DNA of 64,000 nt from Streptomyces sp. TRM49041 (lineage in GTDB: Bacteria; Actinomycetota; Actinomycetes; Streptomycetales; Streptomycetaceae), in assembly GCF_008271805.1 (NCBI RefSeq), contig NZ_VSRY01000173.1, positions 224,429 through 288,428 on the forward strand. Reading direction: 5' to 3'. Position numbers and translations under genes: made by a program. Below, in pieces: positions 7,976 to 15,807 of this stretch. The notes below the pieces were generated by a model. It was not told the DNA's origin and did no database searches. It saw only the letters and a list, made by a program, of their open reading frames with translations. Numbering within the stretch: position 1 is the first letter of the stretch; every line of letters starts with the position of its first letter.

Positions 7976-9204
7976 GCCGTCGCCTCCCGCCCCGTGTGAG
8001 GCCACACCCGTAGCCGGTCCGGCGCGGGCAGTGGCTGGGTCCGCGGGGCGTGGGCAGGCTGGCCCAGACCCAGCAGGTGGTACAGCAGGGCCCGCATCCC
8101 GCGGTCGAAGCGGCCCGGCGCGGAGGTGATGCGCGCGGACAGCGCCTCGTACACGGGCCTGCGGTACTCGGCCGTCGCGTAGGCGAGTTGCTCGTCCAGC
8201 GGGTGGACCGGCGACAGGGACGGCGCCAGGACCGCAAGGTCGGCGGCGGGCGACGCAGGGTTGATCTCGTGCTCCGGGGACGCCGCCAGCAGGATCGGCG
8301 CCCCCGTCAGTGTCCCGTACAGCGTGACCGAGCCGTGGTCGCCGATGATCAGGTCCGCGGCGCACAGCACCGGCCGCCAGTCCATGTCGGGCGGTACGAT
8401 CCCGAGCCCCTGCTCCGCCCAGCACCCGAGCCACGCCCGCACCTGGCGCGACCCGTGCCCGGACCACACGTTGGGGTGCAGGAGTACGGCCAGCCGGTCC
8501 CCGGTGCCCCGCACCTGGTCCATCAGACGCGGCAACAGCAGGTCGAACCGCGCGAACGCCGACCCCGGCCCCCACGTCGACGTGACCGTGACGAGCCGCT
8601 CGCCCGGGCCCAGGCCCAGCGCCGCCCGGTAGGTGTCCCGGTGCGGCAGGCTCGCCACGATCCGGTCCCGTGCCGGATCGCCCACCACCGACGCCACCGG
8701 CAGCGCCTCCGGGCAGCCGCGGGCCAGCGCGGCCAGGTCGTCGCCGTGGGCCAGGACCACCGCGGCCGGAACCCTGCCGTCGAGCAGGAGGTCCTGGCGG
8801 CGCAGCCCGAACACCCCCGACTCCCGGCCGCCCGGCGGCCGCTTCACGAAGTTTGCCCCGTGCGGCAGCATCACGACCCGGGCGCGCACCTCGTCCATGT
8901 GGCGCGGGCCGGCCGCCAGGGCCAGGTCGAACTCCGTCCGTACCGCCTCCTCCCACGGCACCACCGCGCTGCCCGCCCCGTGCAGGAAGCGCGCCGTGCC
9001 GTCACCCAGCTCGTGCGGCGGCACGGTGAACACCACCTGGATCCGGAAGTCCGACTCCAGGAGCGGCACCACGTCGAGGAGCCGCTTTCCGTACGTGATG
9101 GTGTGCGCCACCACCAGCACGGTCTTGCGCCCGGTCAGTGTGAGCCACTGACGGGCGCCCGACACGGCCGGCACCGGCCGCGTGAACCTGCTGATCGCCT
9201 CCAC
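7972..9204 (-). CDS. CDP-glycerol glycerophosphotransferase-like / GT-B fold protein
   Basis: 410 residues. The N-terminal half has a Rossmann-like start (KTVLVVAHTITYGKRLLDVV) and PHGANF. The C-terminal half has the pattern LVTVTSTWGPGS, VLLHPNVW and AADLIIGDHGSVTLYGTLTGAPILLA, which matches the GDxS(S/V) nucleotide-sugar or CDP-glycerol binding region of TagF-like and GT-B proteins. It probably transfers a phospho-polyol or sugar to a cell-surface or small-molecule acceptor. The GTG start at 9204 overlaps the end of the preceding frame. It is coupled to the small gene downstream. The acceptor is unknown. Confidence 0.65.
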   Translation of the reverse strand: MEAISRFTRPVPAVSGARQWLTLTGRKTVLVVAHTITYGKRLLDVVPLLESDFRIQVVFTVPPHELGDGTARFLHGAGSAVVPWEEAVRTEFDLALAAGPRHMDEVRARVVMLPHGANFVKRPPGGRESGVFGLRRQDLLLDGRVPAAVVLAHGDDLAALARGCPEALPVASVVGDPARDRIVASLPHRDTYRAALGLGPGERLVTVTSTWGPGSAFARFDLLLPRLMDQVRGTGDRLAVLLHPNVWSGHGSRQVRAWLGCWAEQGLGIVPPDMDWRPVLCAADLIIGDHGSVTLYGTLTGAPILLAASPEHEINPASPAADLAVLAPSLSPVHPLDEQLAYATAEYRRPVYEALSARITSAPGRFDRGMRALLYHLLGLGQPAHAPRTQPLPAPDRLRVWPHTGREATA

Positions 9205-10264
9205 TGCATGTCCCCCCGAAATCGCCAGGTCGGCTGACGGGGTGGCGGATGCCCGTTCGAGTGGACGGCGTCCTTGCCGCGTCCCTGCAGAAACCTTGCT
9301 CGAACGCCCGTGCCTCCCGGTGCGCCGCGTGAATGCCGCGAACGCCTCGCGAACGCGCCGGGAGCCGCCAAGGGCGGATGACCGGACCCGGGCGGCTCCC
9401 GGAAGCCCGGCGGCGGCCCCGCCGGGCGTCGGGGCTGCGGCGGCGGGTGGACCGGCGGACAGCGGCGGAGCTGGAGCCGCGCGCGGTGAGGTGGACGGTC
9501 GCGGTGGCGAGGGTCATGGAGTCGAGCGGGAACGGCGGGCCGTCGGACCTCGACCACGCGTAGCCGGTGCGGGTCGCCGACGAGCGGTCCAGCTCGACGA
9601 GGACGGCGACCGGCCTGCCCTGCCGCGGGAACTCCTCACCGAGCTGCGCGCTGCCCAGGAACACGGCGATCCGGCGGCTGGTCTGCGGGGCGCACCCGAC
9701 CTCCTTGACGGGGCGGCGGAGCACGCCGTACCGCTGTGCGGGCACCGACTCCACGGTCAGGTCGACAGAGGCGCCTTCGGGCACGGAGGCGGCGCTGCCC
9801 GCCGGTACGTACACCATCGGCATCAGGGGGGCGTCCTCCTTGTCCACGCGCTCCACGGCCGCGATGTCGGCCCCGGTGCCGACGACGGCTCCGATGGCGG
9901 CGGTCAGCGCCGTGACGCGCCCGGCCGCGGGCGCGCGTACGACGGTCGCGTCGCCCCGCGCGGTGCGGATGCCGACCAGGGGTGCGTCGGCGGCGACCCG
10001 CTCGCCCTCCTCCTCGGCGAGGACGGTGGCGACCTGACCGGCGACGGGGCTCTGGACGACATAACTGCCCTGCGCGTGGGTGAGGACGCCGGACGCGAGG
10101 AGCGTCGCCGACACGGAGCCGGTGACCGCCCAGACGGCCGAGGCCGTCACGGCCACGACGGTGACGGCGAGCTCGAGCAGGCCCTGCGGGCGCGCGAAAC
10201 GCACCGGAAGGTCGATCTCCTCCGGTGACTGCAGCTTGGAAAGGGCCTGTTGGCGGAACTGCAC
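9002..10264 (-). CDS. HlyD-family secretion adaptor (NHLM bacteriocin-system type), C-terminus abnormal
   Basis: Starts at a GTG at 10264, seven bases after GAGGAA. It begins QFRQQALSKLQSPEEIDLPV, which I recognise from NHLM-type bacteriocin secretion proteins. One membrane helix follows (ELAVTVVAVTASAVWAVTG), then a biotinyl-lipoyl-like beta domain (GSYVVQSPVAGQVATVL, VVRAPAAGRVTAL) and a C-terminal beta domain to about 9490. Family members end soon after SMTLATATVHL, but here about 165 unrelated residues follow and run 200 bases into the next gene. This suggests loss of the native stop by indel or recombination. No matching ABC transporter is in the window, so it is probably not functional in export. 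Confidence 0.6.
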   Translation of the reverse strand: MQFRQQALSKLQSPEEIDLPVRFARPQGLLELAVTVVAVTASAVWAVTGSVSATLLASGVLTHAQGSYVVQSPVAGQVATVLAEEEGERVAADAPLVGIRTARGDATVVRAPAAGRVTALTAAIGAVVGTGADIAAVERVDKEDAPLMPMVYVPAGSAASVPEGASVDLTVESVPAQRYGVLRRPVKEVGCAPQTSRRIAVFLGSAQLGEEFPRQGRPVAVLVELDRSSATRTGYAWSRSDGPPFPLDSMTLATATVHLTARGSSSAAVRRSTRRRSPDARRGRRRASGSRPGPVIRPWRLPARSRGVRGIHAAHREARAFEQGFCRDAARTPSTRTGIRHPVSRPGDFGGTCSGGDQQVHAAGAGRVGRPSVAHTDRAQDRAGGGAHHHVRKAAPRRGAAPGVGLPDPGGVHRAAARAG

Positions 10265-10445
10265 GACACAATTCCTCGAACTGCGCGAAGGTCGCGGGAA
10301 TTGGGAAGGGAAGAAATGCACGCCGGCGGACCGCGTGTCCCGGACGGCGGATTCCCGGGACACACGGCCGGACGGCCCGGCCGGCATCGGTGTGCGTTGT
10401 GGGAGGACGCCGGCCGGGCCGTCACCGCGACTGCGGCGGTATGTC

Positions 10446-10545
10446 TCAGAGGCCGGCCGCGGACGCGGTGGCGCCCTGCGTGTTGAGGCCGGTCAGGGCG
10501 TCGGTCGTGCCGGTCAGGTCGGCGACCGGTCCCTGTGGGACGGGC
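10446..10545 (-). pseudogene. Possible truncated small-peptide (precursor-like) gene end
   Basis: A short minus-strand reading frame ends in a Gly/Ala/Thr-rich tail (DLTGTTDALTGLNTQGATAS). It sits 180 bases upstream of the HlyD-type adaptor on the same strand, where a peptide precursor gene would be expected in such systems. Its 5' part merges into sequence that is the antisense of an AraC fragment, so no complete precursor is left. Weak evidence. Confidence 0.25.
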
Positions 10546-10556
10546 CCCGGCCGCTG

Positions 10557-10739
10557 TCTCATCCAGCAGCGGATCGCCCGCGCCCGGGAGGTCCTGGAGG
10601 CCGACGACCTGCCCGTGGACGTGCCGGGGGAGAGGCCGGACCCGCCACCGCGGCCTCGCTCCGGCAGCAACCGCACGTGGCGATCGGTGTGTCCCCGCTC
10701 GCCTGCCGGCGGACGTTCCGGGCCGGCGCGGGGAGGTAG
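10557..10739 (+). pseudogene. Remnant of AraC-family regulator (C-terminal HTH)
   Basis: Two plus-strand frames give adjacent parts of the AraC helix-turn-helix end: IQQRIARAREVLEADDLPVD in the first and TAASLRQQPHVAIGVSP plus CRRTFRAGAG in the second. Together they match the family pattern (ARELLE..DLPV...AASLRQHF...G(V)SP..YRRTF). One frameshift lies between them and the rest of the gene is missing. It ends 40 bases before the ATP-grasp gene. Confidence 0.65.
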
Positions 10740-10777
10740 GTTGCTCGCCGAAGCACCTCAGCCCCGCGAGGAGAAAC

Positions 10778-11617
10778 GTGTCACCGCCCCAGCGCCCCCG
10801 CATCCTGTACGTCACCGACCTCGCCTACCCCGCGCGCGGGCGCCGCTACTGCGACGAGGACATCCTCCTGACGGCGCGGCTCCGTGAGGACTTCGACATC
10901 GCCCTGTGCCACCCGCTGGACGCGGCCGCGCTGATGGGCTCCTTCGACGCCGTCGTCGTCCGCAACAGCGGGCCCGTGCTGCACTACCGGGCCGCGTACG
11001 ACGCCTTCCGCGTCCAGGCCCTGAAGGACGGCGTCCGCGTCTACAACGAGCTGACCGGCCGGGCCGACATGGCGGGCAAGCAGTACCTCGTCGACCTCTC
11101 CGCCGCCGGACACCCGGTGATCCCGACCGTCGACCGGGCCGAGGACCTCTGCCTGCTCCCGGACGCCGACGCGTACGTCGTCAAGCCCAAGCAGGGCGCC
11201 GACTCCATCGGCTTGCGGGTGCTGCCCCGGGAACGGCTCCCCGAGGCGATCTCGCGCGGCGGCGACCTCCTCGTCCAGCCGCGCGTCGACATCCGCCACG
11301 AGGTGTCCTTCTACTTCGTCGACCGGGACTTCCAGTACGCCCTGTACGCCCCGGACCCGGACCGGCGATGGGTCCTGGAACCGTACGAACCGGCCGGCGG
11401 GGACCTGGCCTTCGCCCAGCGCTTCATCGACTGGAACACCGTCCGCCACGGCATCCAGCGCGTCGACGCCTGCCGCACCCGCGAGGGCGAGCTGCTGCTG
11501 GTCGAGCTGGAGGACCTCAACCCGTATCTGTCCCTCGACCGGCTCCCGGAGCACGCGCGCGAGGCGTTCGTCACGAATCTGAAGATCTCCCTGCGCTCCT
11601 TCCTCGCCGCCCAGTGA
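10778..11617 (+). CDS. ATP-grasp-fold protein of unknown substrate
   Basis: 279 residues from a GTG four bases after AGGAG. The start PPQRPRILYVTDLAYPARGR is a pre-ATP-grasp Rossmann strand. VYNELTGRADMAGKQYLVDL, YVVKPKQGADSIGL (ATP-binding Lys and flexible loop) and LLLVELEDLNPYLSL (Mg-binding E-x-x-D/N-x-N) match glutathione-synthetase-like ATP-grasp ligases. Such enzymes join a carboxylate to an amine or thiol through an acyl-phosphate. The substrate cannot be told. It is followed 79 bases later by a small membrane protein gene on the same strand. Confidence 0.75.
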   Translation: MSPPQRPRILYVTDLAYPARGRRYCDEDILLTARLREDFDIALCHPLDAAALMGSFDAVVVRNSGPVLHYRAAYDAFRVQALKDGVRVYNELTGRADMAGKQYLVDLSAAGHPVIPTVDRAEDLCLLPDADAYVVKPKQGADSIGLRVLPRERLPEAISRGGDLLVQPRVDIRHEVSFYFVDRDFQYALYAPDPDRRWVLEPYEPAGGDLAFAQRFIDWNTVRHGIQRVDACRTREGELLLVELEDLNPYLSLDRLPEHAREAFVTNLKISLRSFLAAQ

Positions 11618-11696
11618 ACGCCTGTCGGCGGCGGACGCTACAGTTCCCGGTGCGCATGCGTGTTCGAGACGCGTGTGGCGCAGGGAAGGGGAGAGC

Positions 11697-12233
11697 ATGC
11701 ACACGCAACTCAGAGACGTGGCCGCCGAGTTGGCCACCCTGCTGTGGCGGGAGCACACGCTGTACCGCGAGCGGTCCGGGGGCGTCGTCATACGGGGCGA
11801 GCACGTACGGCGCTGGATCAGTCTCTCGCCCCGGGGCACCCGGGACGAGGTCCTGATACGGGCCGGCCGCATCCTGGACGGCGGCACGACCGCGCCGGCC
11901 CGTTCCGAGGTGGTCGTGAGCCTCGCCACGGGCCGGGACGGACTGGCCGCCGTCTGCCGCCGCCTGCTCGCCGACACCGCCGCCGACACGGAGCCGGCGG
12001 CGGTACGCGCCGAGAGTGCGGCGGCCCGCACCGGCAAGCGCCGTACGCGGTCCGAGAAGCGCGCCCAGCGCGTCGCCGACCGCGCTGCCGGCCGGGCCGA
12101 TCGCAAGGCGCCGAAGGGCGGTACGGGCAAGGGCCGCTCCCGGCACACCAGCCTGACCTCCTGGCTGGTCCTCCTCGGCGTCATCGCCGCGGTCGGCGTG
12201 TACGCGTACAGCGTCTCCGCCGCCCACCGCTGA
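11697..12233 (+). CDS. Hypothetical protein with C-terminal membrane anchor
   Basis: 178 residues from an ATG after GGGGAG. An N-terminal mixed domain (HTQLRDVAAELATLLWREHT) is followed by a basic Ala/Arg/Lys-rich stretch (about 100-150) and a C-terminal hydrophobic helix (SWLVLLGVIAAVGVYAYSV). This is the layout of a tail-anchored cytoplasmic protein. I do not recognise the family. The same-strand ATP-grasp gene upstream may be in the same transcript. Confidence 0.7.
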   Translation: MHTQLRDVAAELATLLWREHTLYRERSGGVVIRGEHVRRWISLSPRGTRDEVLIRAGRILDGGTTAPARSEVVVSLATGRDGLAAVCRRLLADTAADTEPAAVRAESAAARTGKRRTRSEKRAQRVADRAAGRADRKAPKGGTGKGRSRHTSLTSWLVLLGVIAAVGVYAYSVSAAHR

Positions 12234-12235
12234 CG

Positions 12236-12490
12236 CGGCGCGGCCGTGCTCGACCGCACGACCAGGCGCGCGGCCGGTTCCGCGCGGCCGGTTCCGCGCG
12301 GGCGCTCTCCGCTCGCTCGCACGCCGCCGTCCGCACCAGCAGGTCCACCGCCGTCGCGGCCATCTGAGACAGCGGCCGCCGCACGGTCGTCAGCCCCGGC
12401 ACGGTCCACCGCGCCTCCGGCAGACCACCGAACCCCACGGCGCCGACGTCCTCCAGGACCCGCGGGCCCCGTGCGGAATGGCCATGACGG
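12236..12490 (-). pseudogene. Remnant of LacI-family regulator (C-terminal part)
   Basis: The minus strand reads RVLEDVGAVGFGGLPEARW, then TVPGLTTVRRPLSQMAATAV and ARAEPAAR, which is the typical end of a LacI-family effector domain. A 14-base tandem duplication at 12268-12295 shifts the frame; deleting one copy restores ARAEPAARLVVRSSTAAP, the normal LacI ending. The DNA-binding domain and most of the sensor domain are absent. Confidence 0.75.
12268..12295 (+). repeat. 14-bp tandem duplication (GCGCGGCCGGTTCC x2)
   Basis: Two exact, adjacent copies of a 14-base unit. Because 14 is not a multiple of three, the duplication breaks the reading frame of the LacI remnant on the other strand. It looks like a replication-slippage event in an already decayed gene. 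Confidence 0.85.
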
Positions 12491-12528
12491 GGCGTCAGTC
12501 CAGTTCCGTGAAACGTCCCGTGGGAGCG

Positions 12529-13458
12529 CTACGCTCGAAGACGGTCCGCCACGCCCGCGATCGCGTCCGGCCCCACCCGGCAGCAGCCGCCGATCAGCCG
12601 CGCCCCGGCCCGCCGCCACGCCTCCGCCAGCTCGGCCGAGAACGTGGCCCGCCCGCGCCAGTCGCGCGCGGCCGCGTCCCACGCCTCGCCGCTGTTCGGG
12701 TACACGACGACCGGTTTGCCCGTCACCCGGGCCGCGACCGCGACCGCCCGCTCGGCGTCCTCGGGCGCGCAGCAGTTCACTCCGACCGCCACGATCTCGT
12801 CGGCGTCCGCCGCGAGCCCGAACGCCTCCTCCAGCGGCTGGCCCGCCCGCGTCCGCTCCCCGGCGACCGTGTACGACAGCCAGGCGGGTACGCCGAGCCC
12901 GCGCACCGCGCGCAACAGGGCCCGCGCCTCGTCGGCGTCCGGCACCGTCTCCAGGGCCAGGACGTCCGGCTCCGCCTGGGCCAGTACCTCCAGGCGGGGC
13001 CGGTGGAACGCCTCCAGTTCCGCCACGCTCAGACCGTACCGGCCCCGGTACTCGGACCCGTCGGCGAGCATCGCCCCGTACGGGCCCGCCGACGCGGCGA
13101 CCCGGAGCGGGCGGGTGACCCCGCGCGCCTGGGCACGGCGGGCGGCCTCGCGGGCCAGTTCCACGCTGAGCGCGAGGAGCCCGGCGGCCCGGTCGTGGCC
13201 GATGCCCCGGCTTGCGAAGCCCTCGAAGGTGGCCTGGTAGCTGGCGGTGGTCGCCACGTCGGCGCCCGCCTCGTAGTAGGCGAGATGGGCCGCGACGAGC
13301 GCCTCGGGTTCCTCGGCGAGCAGTCCGGCCGACCACAGATCGTCGCTCAGGTCGTGCCCGGCGGACTCCAGCTGGTTGGAGAGCCCGCCGTCGAGGACCA
13401 CGACGGCGGACGGGGAGGCGAGGGTGTCGGCGAGCGAGGGGGGTGCGGCGGTGGTCAT
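12529..13458 (-). CDS. mmuM: Homocysteine S-methyltransferase
   Basis: 309 residues from an ATG at 13458. The start has VVVLDGGLSNQLES, the family's D-G-(G/A)-(L/M)-(S/G)-(N/T) pattern. Zinc-binding cysteines are seen in VGVNCCAP and IGGCCRVGPD. ATTASYQATFEGF and the TVPDADEA motif also fit. It makes methionine from homocysteine using S-methylmethionine or S-adenosylmethionine as methyl donor in the cytosol. Length matches the family. The gene stands alone, between a LacI remnant and a decayed glycosidase. Confidence 0.92.
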   Translation of the reverse strand: MTTAAPPSLADTLASPSAVVVLDGGLSNQLESAGHDLSDDLWSAGLLAEEPEALVAAHLAYYEAGADVATTASYQATFEGFASRGIGHDRAAGLLALSVELAREAARRAQARGVTRPLRVAASAGPYGAMLADGSEYRGRYGLSVAELEAFHRPRLEVLAQAEPDVLALETVPDADEARALLRAVRGLGVPAWLSYTVAGERTRAGQPLEEAFGLAADADEIVAVGVNCCAPEDAERAVAVAARVTGKPVVVYPNSGEAWDAAARDWRGRATFSAELAEAWRRAGARLIGGCCRVGPDAIAGVADRLRA

Positions 13459-13495
13459 GGGCGTGAAGTTAGCGAAGTGAGTCGCTCCCGCCGCG

Positions 13496-13524
13496 TTGAC
13501 CTCTTCCTGACACGCCTTTACGGT
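13496..13524 (+). promoter_or_regulatory. Candidate SigA/HrdB-type promoter (TTGACC-17-TACGGT)
   Basis: A good -35 (TTGACC at 13496-13501), a 17-base spacer and a fair -10 (TACGGT at 13519-13524) point toward the GH43 relic and the acetylesterase gene. A short inverted repeat (GTTCG-N6-CGAAC, near 13551-13566) lies just downstream and could be an operator. Confidence 0.4.
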
Positions 13525-13584
13525 TTCGCCGTTCGGAATTGCAGATGTTGTTCGGTATGACGAACGAAGAGGTGGCGACACCCC

Positions 13585-13951
13585 ATGAACCGCGGTCACA
13601 TCCCCGGTCGGCGCATACCCCTGCAAGGCGCCGTCGCCGCCGGAGCCTTCGCGGCGGCACCGGCGCCGCTCCCGCACCCCGCGCGGCCTCGCCACCGCCC
13701 GACGAGGCGGTCATCCGGCGCGGGCACACCAGCGGCGACGCGGGCGCCCACATCCGGGCCCCGAGACCCACCGCATCGAAGGCCGCCGGTACATCCACTT
13801 CGCCGCCGCCGCACGCGCACCCGCACTCGCGCACGACGTGTGGCGCATCCGCATGTGGGTACTGGAGAACGCCTCCGCGGTTCCCTTCCATGGCACCTGG
13901 ACCGAGAAGGGCGGCATCACCACGGTCTGGGACACGTTGAGGAGCCCCCAT
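13585..13951 (+). pseudogene. Remnant of glycoside hydrolase family 43 gene
   Basis: A start with MNRGHIPGRRIPLQGAVAAG resembles a Tat-type signal. Text in other frames then gives ETHRIEGRRYIHFAAA-like sequence and finally IRMWVLENASAVPFHGTW and EKGGITTVWDT. The last parts match GH43 arabinofuranosidase/arabinanase proteins (ETHRIDGKYYIHFAA...IRMWVLE). At least two frameshifts are present and the catalytic core is mostly deleted. The last piece is in frame with the next gene. Confidence 0.6.
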
Positions 13952-15013
13952 ATGGCCCGGACAAGACGCCTCGCGCTGCTCGCCACCGCTGCCGCCACCG
14001 TCCTGACCGCGCTGCCCGCCCTGCCCGCGGCCCCCGCCCTCGCCACCGGCCCCTACGGCCAGGGCCTCGACCACTGCACCGGCACCGCGCCCGTCACCTG
14101 CCACTTCGACGTGGCCCCCGGCACGTACGACGTGACCGTCACGCTCGGCGCGGACACCCCCGCGGCCACCTCCGTCACCGCCGAGGCCCGCCGCGCCGTG
14201 GTCGCCGAGACGGCCACGGCCGCGGGAGAGCGGATCACCCGGTCGTTCACCGTCGACGTCCGCACCCCGGAGGGAGAACCCACCGGCCCCGAGGGCTCAC
14301 CCGGCCTGGACCTGACCTTCGCCGGACCCGCCCCCGCGCTCGACGCGATCCGGGTCACGCCCGCGCCCCGGACCCGGCAGATCCTGCTGATCGGCGACTC
14401 GACGGTGTGCGACCAGCCGGGCGAGCCGTACACGGGCTGGGGGCAGCGACTGCCCCAGTTCCTCGGGCGTGGCACGGCCGTCGCCAACCACGCCGACTCC
14501 GGCGAGTCCACCGTCAGCTACCTCGCGGACCGGGCGCTCTTCGACACCGTCCGCGGCCGGATACGCCCCGGCGACCTCGTCCTCGTCCAGCTCGCCCACA
14601 ACGACAAACAGACCGACGCCGCGACCTACCGCGACAACCTCACCGCGCTCGTCGACGGCGTACGCGCCCAGGGCGGCCGCCCGGTCCTGGTCACTCCCGT
14701 CGTGCGCCGCTGGTTCAACCGCGACGGCACCCTGGACAACGGCATCGCCCTCCTGGTCAACGGTCTCGGCGTGAACCACCCCGCCGAGATCCGTGCCATG
14801 GCGGCCCGCCTCGGCACCCCGCTGATCGACCTGACCGCGCTCACCAAGTCGCGGGTGGAGGCGCTGGGCCCCGATGAGTCCAAGGCCCTGTATCTCACGG
14901 ACGAGAAGCGCGACAACACCCACACCTCGGTGCGCGGCGCCACCGAGTACGCCCGGCTCGTGCTGGGCGAGCTGCGGGCCCAGGGGCTCGTCGGCCGATG
15001 GGCGCGTGGATGA
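13952..15013 (+). CDS. Secreted SGNH/GDSL esterase, rhamnogalacturonan acetylesterase type
   Basis: 353 residues from an ATG after GAGGAG. A Sec signal (RRLALLATAAATVLTALPAL) ends near residue 30. Residues 30-135 form a beta-rich carbohydrate-binding-like part. The SGNH hydrolase follows: block I GDSTVCDQ, block II NHADSGEST, block III LAHND and block V DNTHTS with the catalytic Asp/His. This is the CE12 pattern that removes acetyl groups from pectin rhamnogalacturonan. The upstream frame is continuous with the GH43 relic, so a fused read-through product is possible but the ribosome site argues for this start. Confidence 0.88.
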   Translation: MARTRRLALLATAAATVLTALPALPAAPALATGPYGQGLDHCTGTAPVTCHFDVAPGTYDVTVTLGADTPAATSVTAEARRAVVAETATAAGERITRSFTVDVRTPEGEPTGPEGSPGLDLTFAGPAPALDAIRVTPAPRTRQILLIGDSTVCDQPGEPYTGWGQRLPQFLGRGTAVANHADSGESTVSYLADRALFDTVRGRIRPGDLVLVQLAHNDKQTDAATYRDNLTALVDGVRAQGGRPVLVTPVVRRWFNRDGTLDNGIALLVNGLGVNHPAEIRAMAARLGTPLIDLTALTKSRVEALGPDESKALYLTDEKRDNTHTSVRGATEYARLVLGELRAQGLVGRWARG

Positions 15014-15100
15014 CGCCCGGCTTGTCGACCTCGTCGCCCGACCGGGCGGCGAAGCCCACGATCCGCGGGCCCGCGGGCGCCGTGCAGGTCGCCCCGTCAG
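15000..15100 (-). pseudogene. Fragment of jacalin-like lectin domain end
   Basis: The minus strand reads CTAPAGPRIVGFAARSGDEV and then DKPGVIHAPI, close to the end of jacalin-like domains (GxRIVGFxGRSGDxVDxxGVxxAP). No start or upstream part is found in 15100-15342; the fragment lies tail-to-tail with the esterase and the rest of this stretch shows no gene. Confidence 0.45.
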
Positions 15101-15342
15101 ACGTGGCCGTACCGGCCGGGAGCACCCGCCCTCGGCCGGTGGCCGGCGCGGCGGAGAAGTCGGAGTCGGGTGAAGCACCACACGGTGATGCCCGCACAGC
15201 GGGACACCGCCAGACACGCCCTGGTGACCGTCTCGTGTACTCGCCGTGCTCAGGGGTCTGCTGACACCGGGTCGGCCGCAGCCTCCGGGACCGCCGACCG
15301 GGCTGCGACCGTGTCGCCAGGCCCCCTGCCACAGGGCGCCGG

Positions 15343-15807
15343 TCAGAGCCGGGACTCGACCCCGGGGACCGTCCATGCCGGGGCCGTACCGGTGAGCTGG
15401 CAGACCATCAGATACAGCGGGATGGGCGGCGTGTACGGGGAGGTGCAGACCGGACGGCGCATCAGCCGGGGCCGCCGGTCCGGGACATATGCGCCGCGGG
15501 CGTAATACGCGGGCAGCGGCCAGCGGAGATCCGCGTCGGATCCGGCGGGCACGAGCCACCACCACCAGTCGGAGTCGGTGAAGACGCAGCCGTTGCCGGG
15601 CAGCCGGCCCAGCAGTCGCAGTCCGTGTCGCGCCGGGACGCCGACCGCGTCGCAGCCCAGCGTGGCCGGGAGTTGCGGCGGCGGGATCAGCTGCACTTCA
15701 CCGAGCGACTCCTCCCACGGCGCGCCCGCATCCCGATGCCCCTGGTCGCCCCGGCCGGCGTGCCGGCCGCCGCGCGTGGACAGCAGCGAGACCATCGATC
15801 TCAGCAT
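15343..15807 (-). CDS. Hypothetical protein coupled to anti-sigma-like ATPase
   Basis: 154 residues, start ATG at 15807 overlapping the stop of the upstream gene. The core GCDAVGVPARHGLRLLGRLP followed by a Trp-rich strand (DSDWWWWLVPAG) and PPIPLYLMVCQLTGTAPAW is a pattern I associate with small Streptomyces proteins encoded next to RsbW-like ATPases. Function unknown; coupling suggests a partner of the ATPase. Confidence 0.7.
   Translation of the reverse strand: MLRSMVSLLSTRGGRHAGRGDQGHRDAGAPWEESLGEVQLIPPPQLPATLGCDAVGVPARHGLRLLGRLPGNGCVFTDSDWWWWLVPAGSDADLRWPLPAYYARGAYVPDRRPRLMRRPVCTSPYTPPIPLYLMVCQLTGTAPAWTVPGVESRL

Noticed and set aside
7972..9204. Annotation as translation initiation factor
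   Set aside because: I have seen similar Streptomyces proteins given that name, but there is no GTPase motif; the late GDHGS region fits GT-B/CDP-glycerol transferases instead.
9300..9500. Possible second plus-strand gene opposite the HlyD end
   Set aside because: Open frames here are Arg/Pro/Gly-rich on both strands with no ribosome site or protein-like pattern.
10781..13336. An 851-codon open frame on the minus strand
   Set aside because: It is antisense to the ATP-grasp and membrane-protein genes and has low-complexity Gly/Arg/Ala text. It exists because of the GC-rich codon pattern. Only its short LacI-like stretch has meaning.
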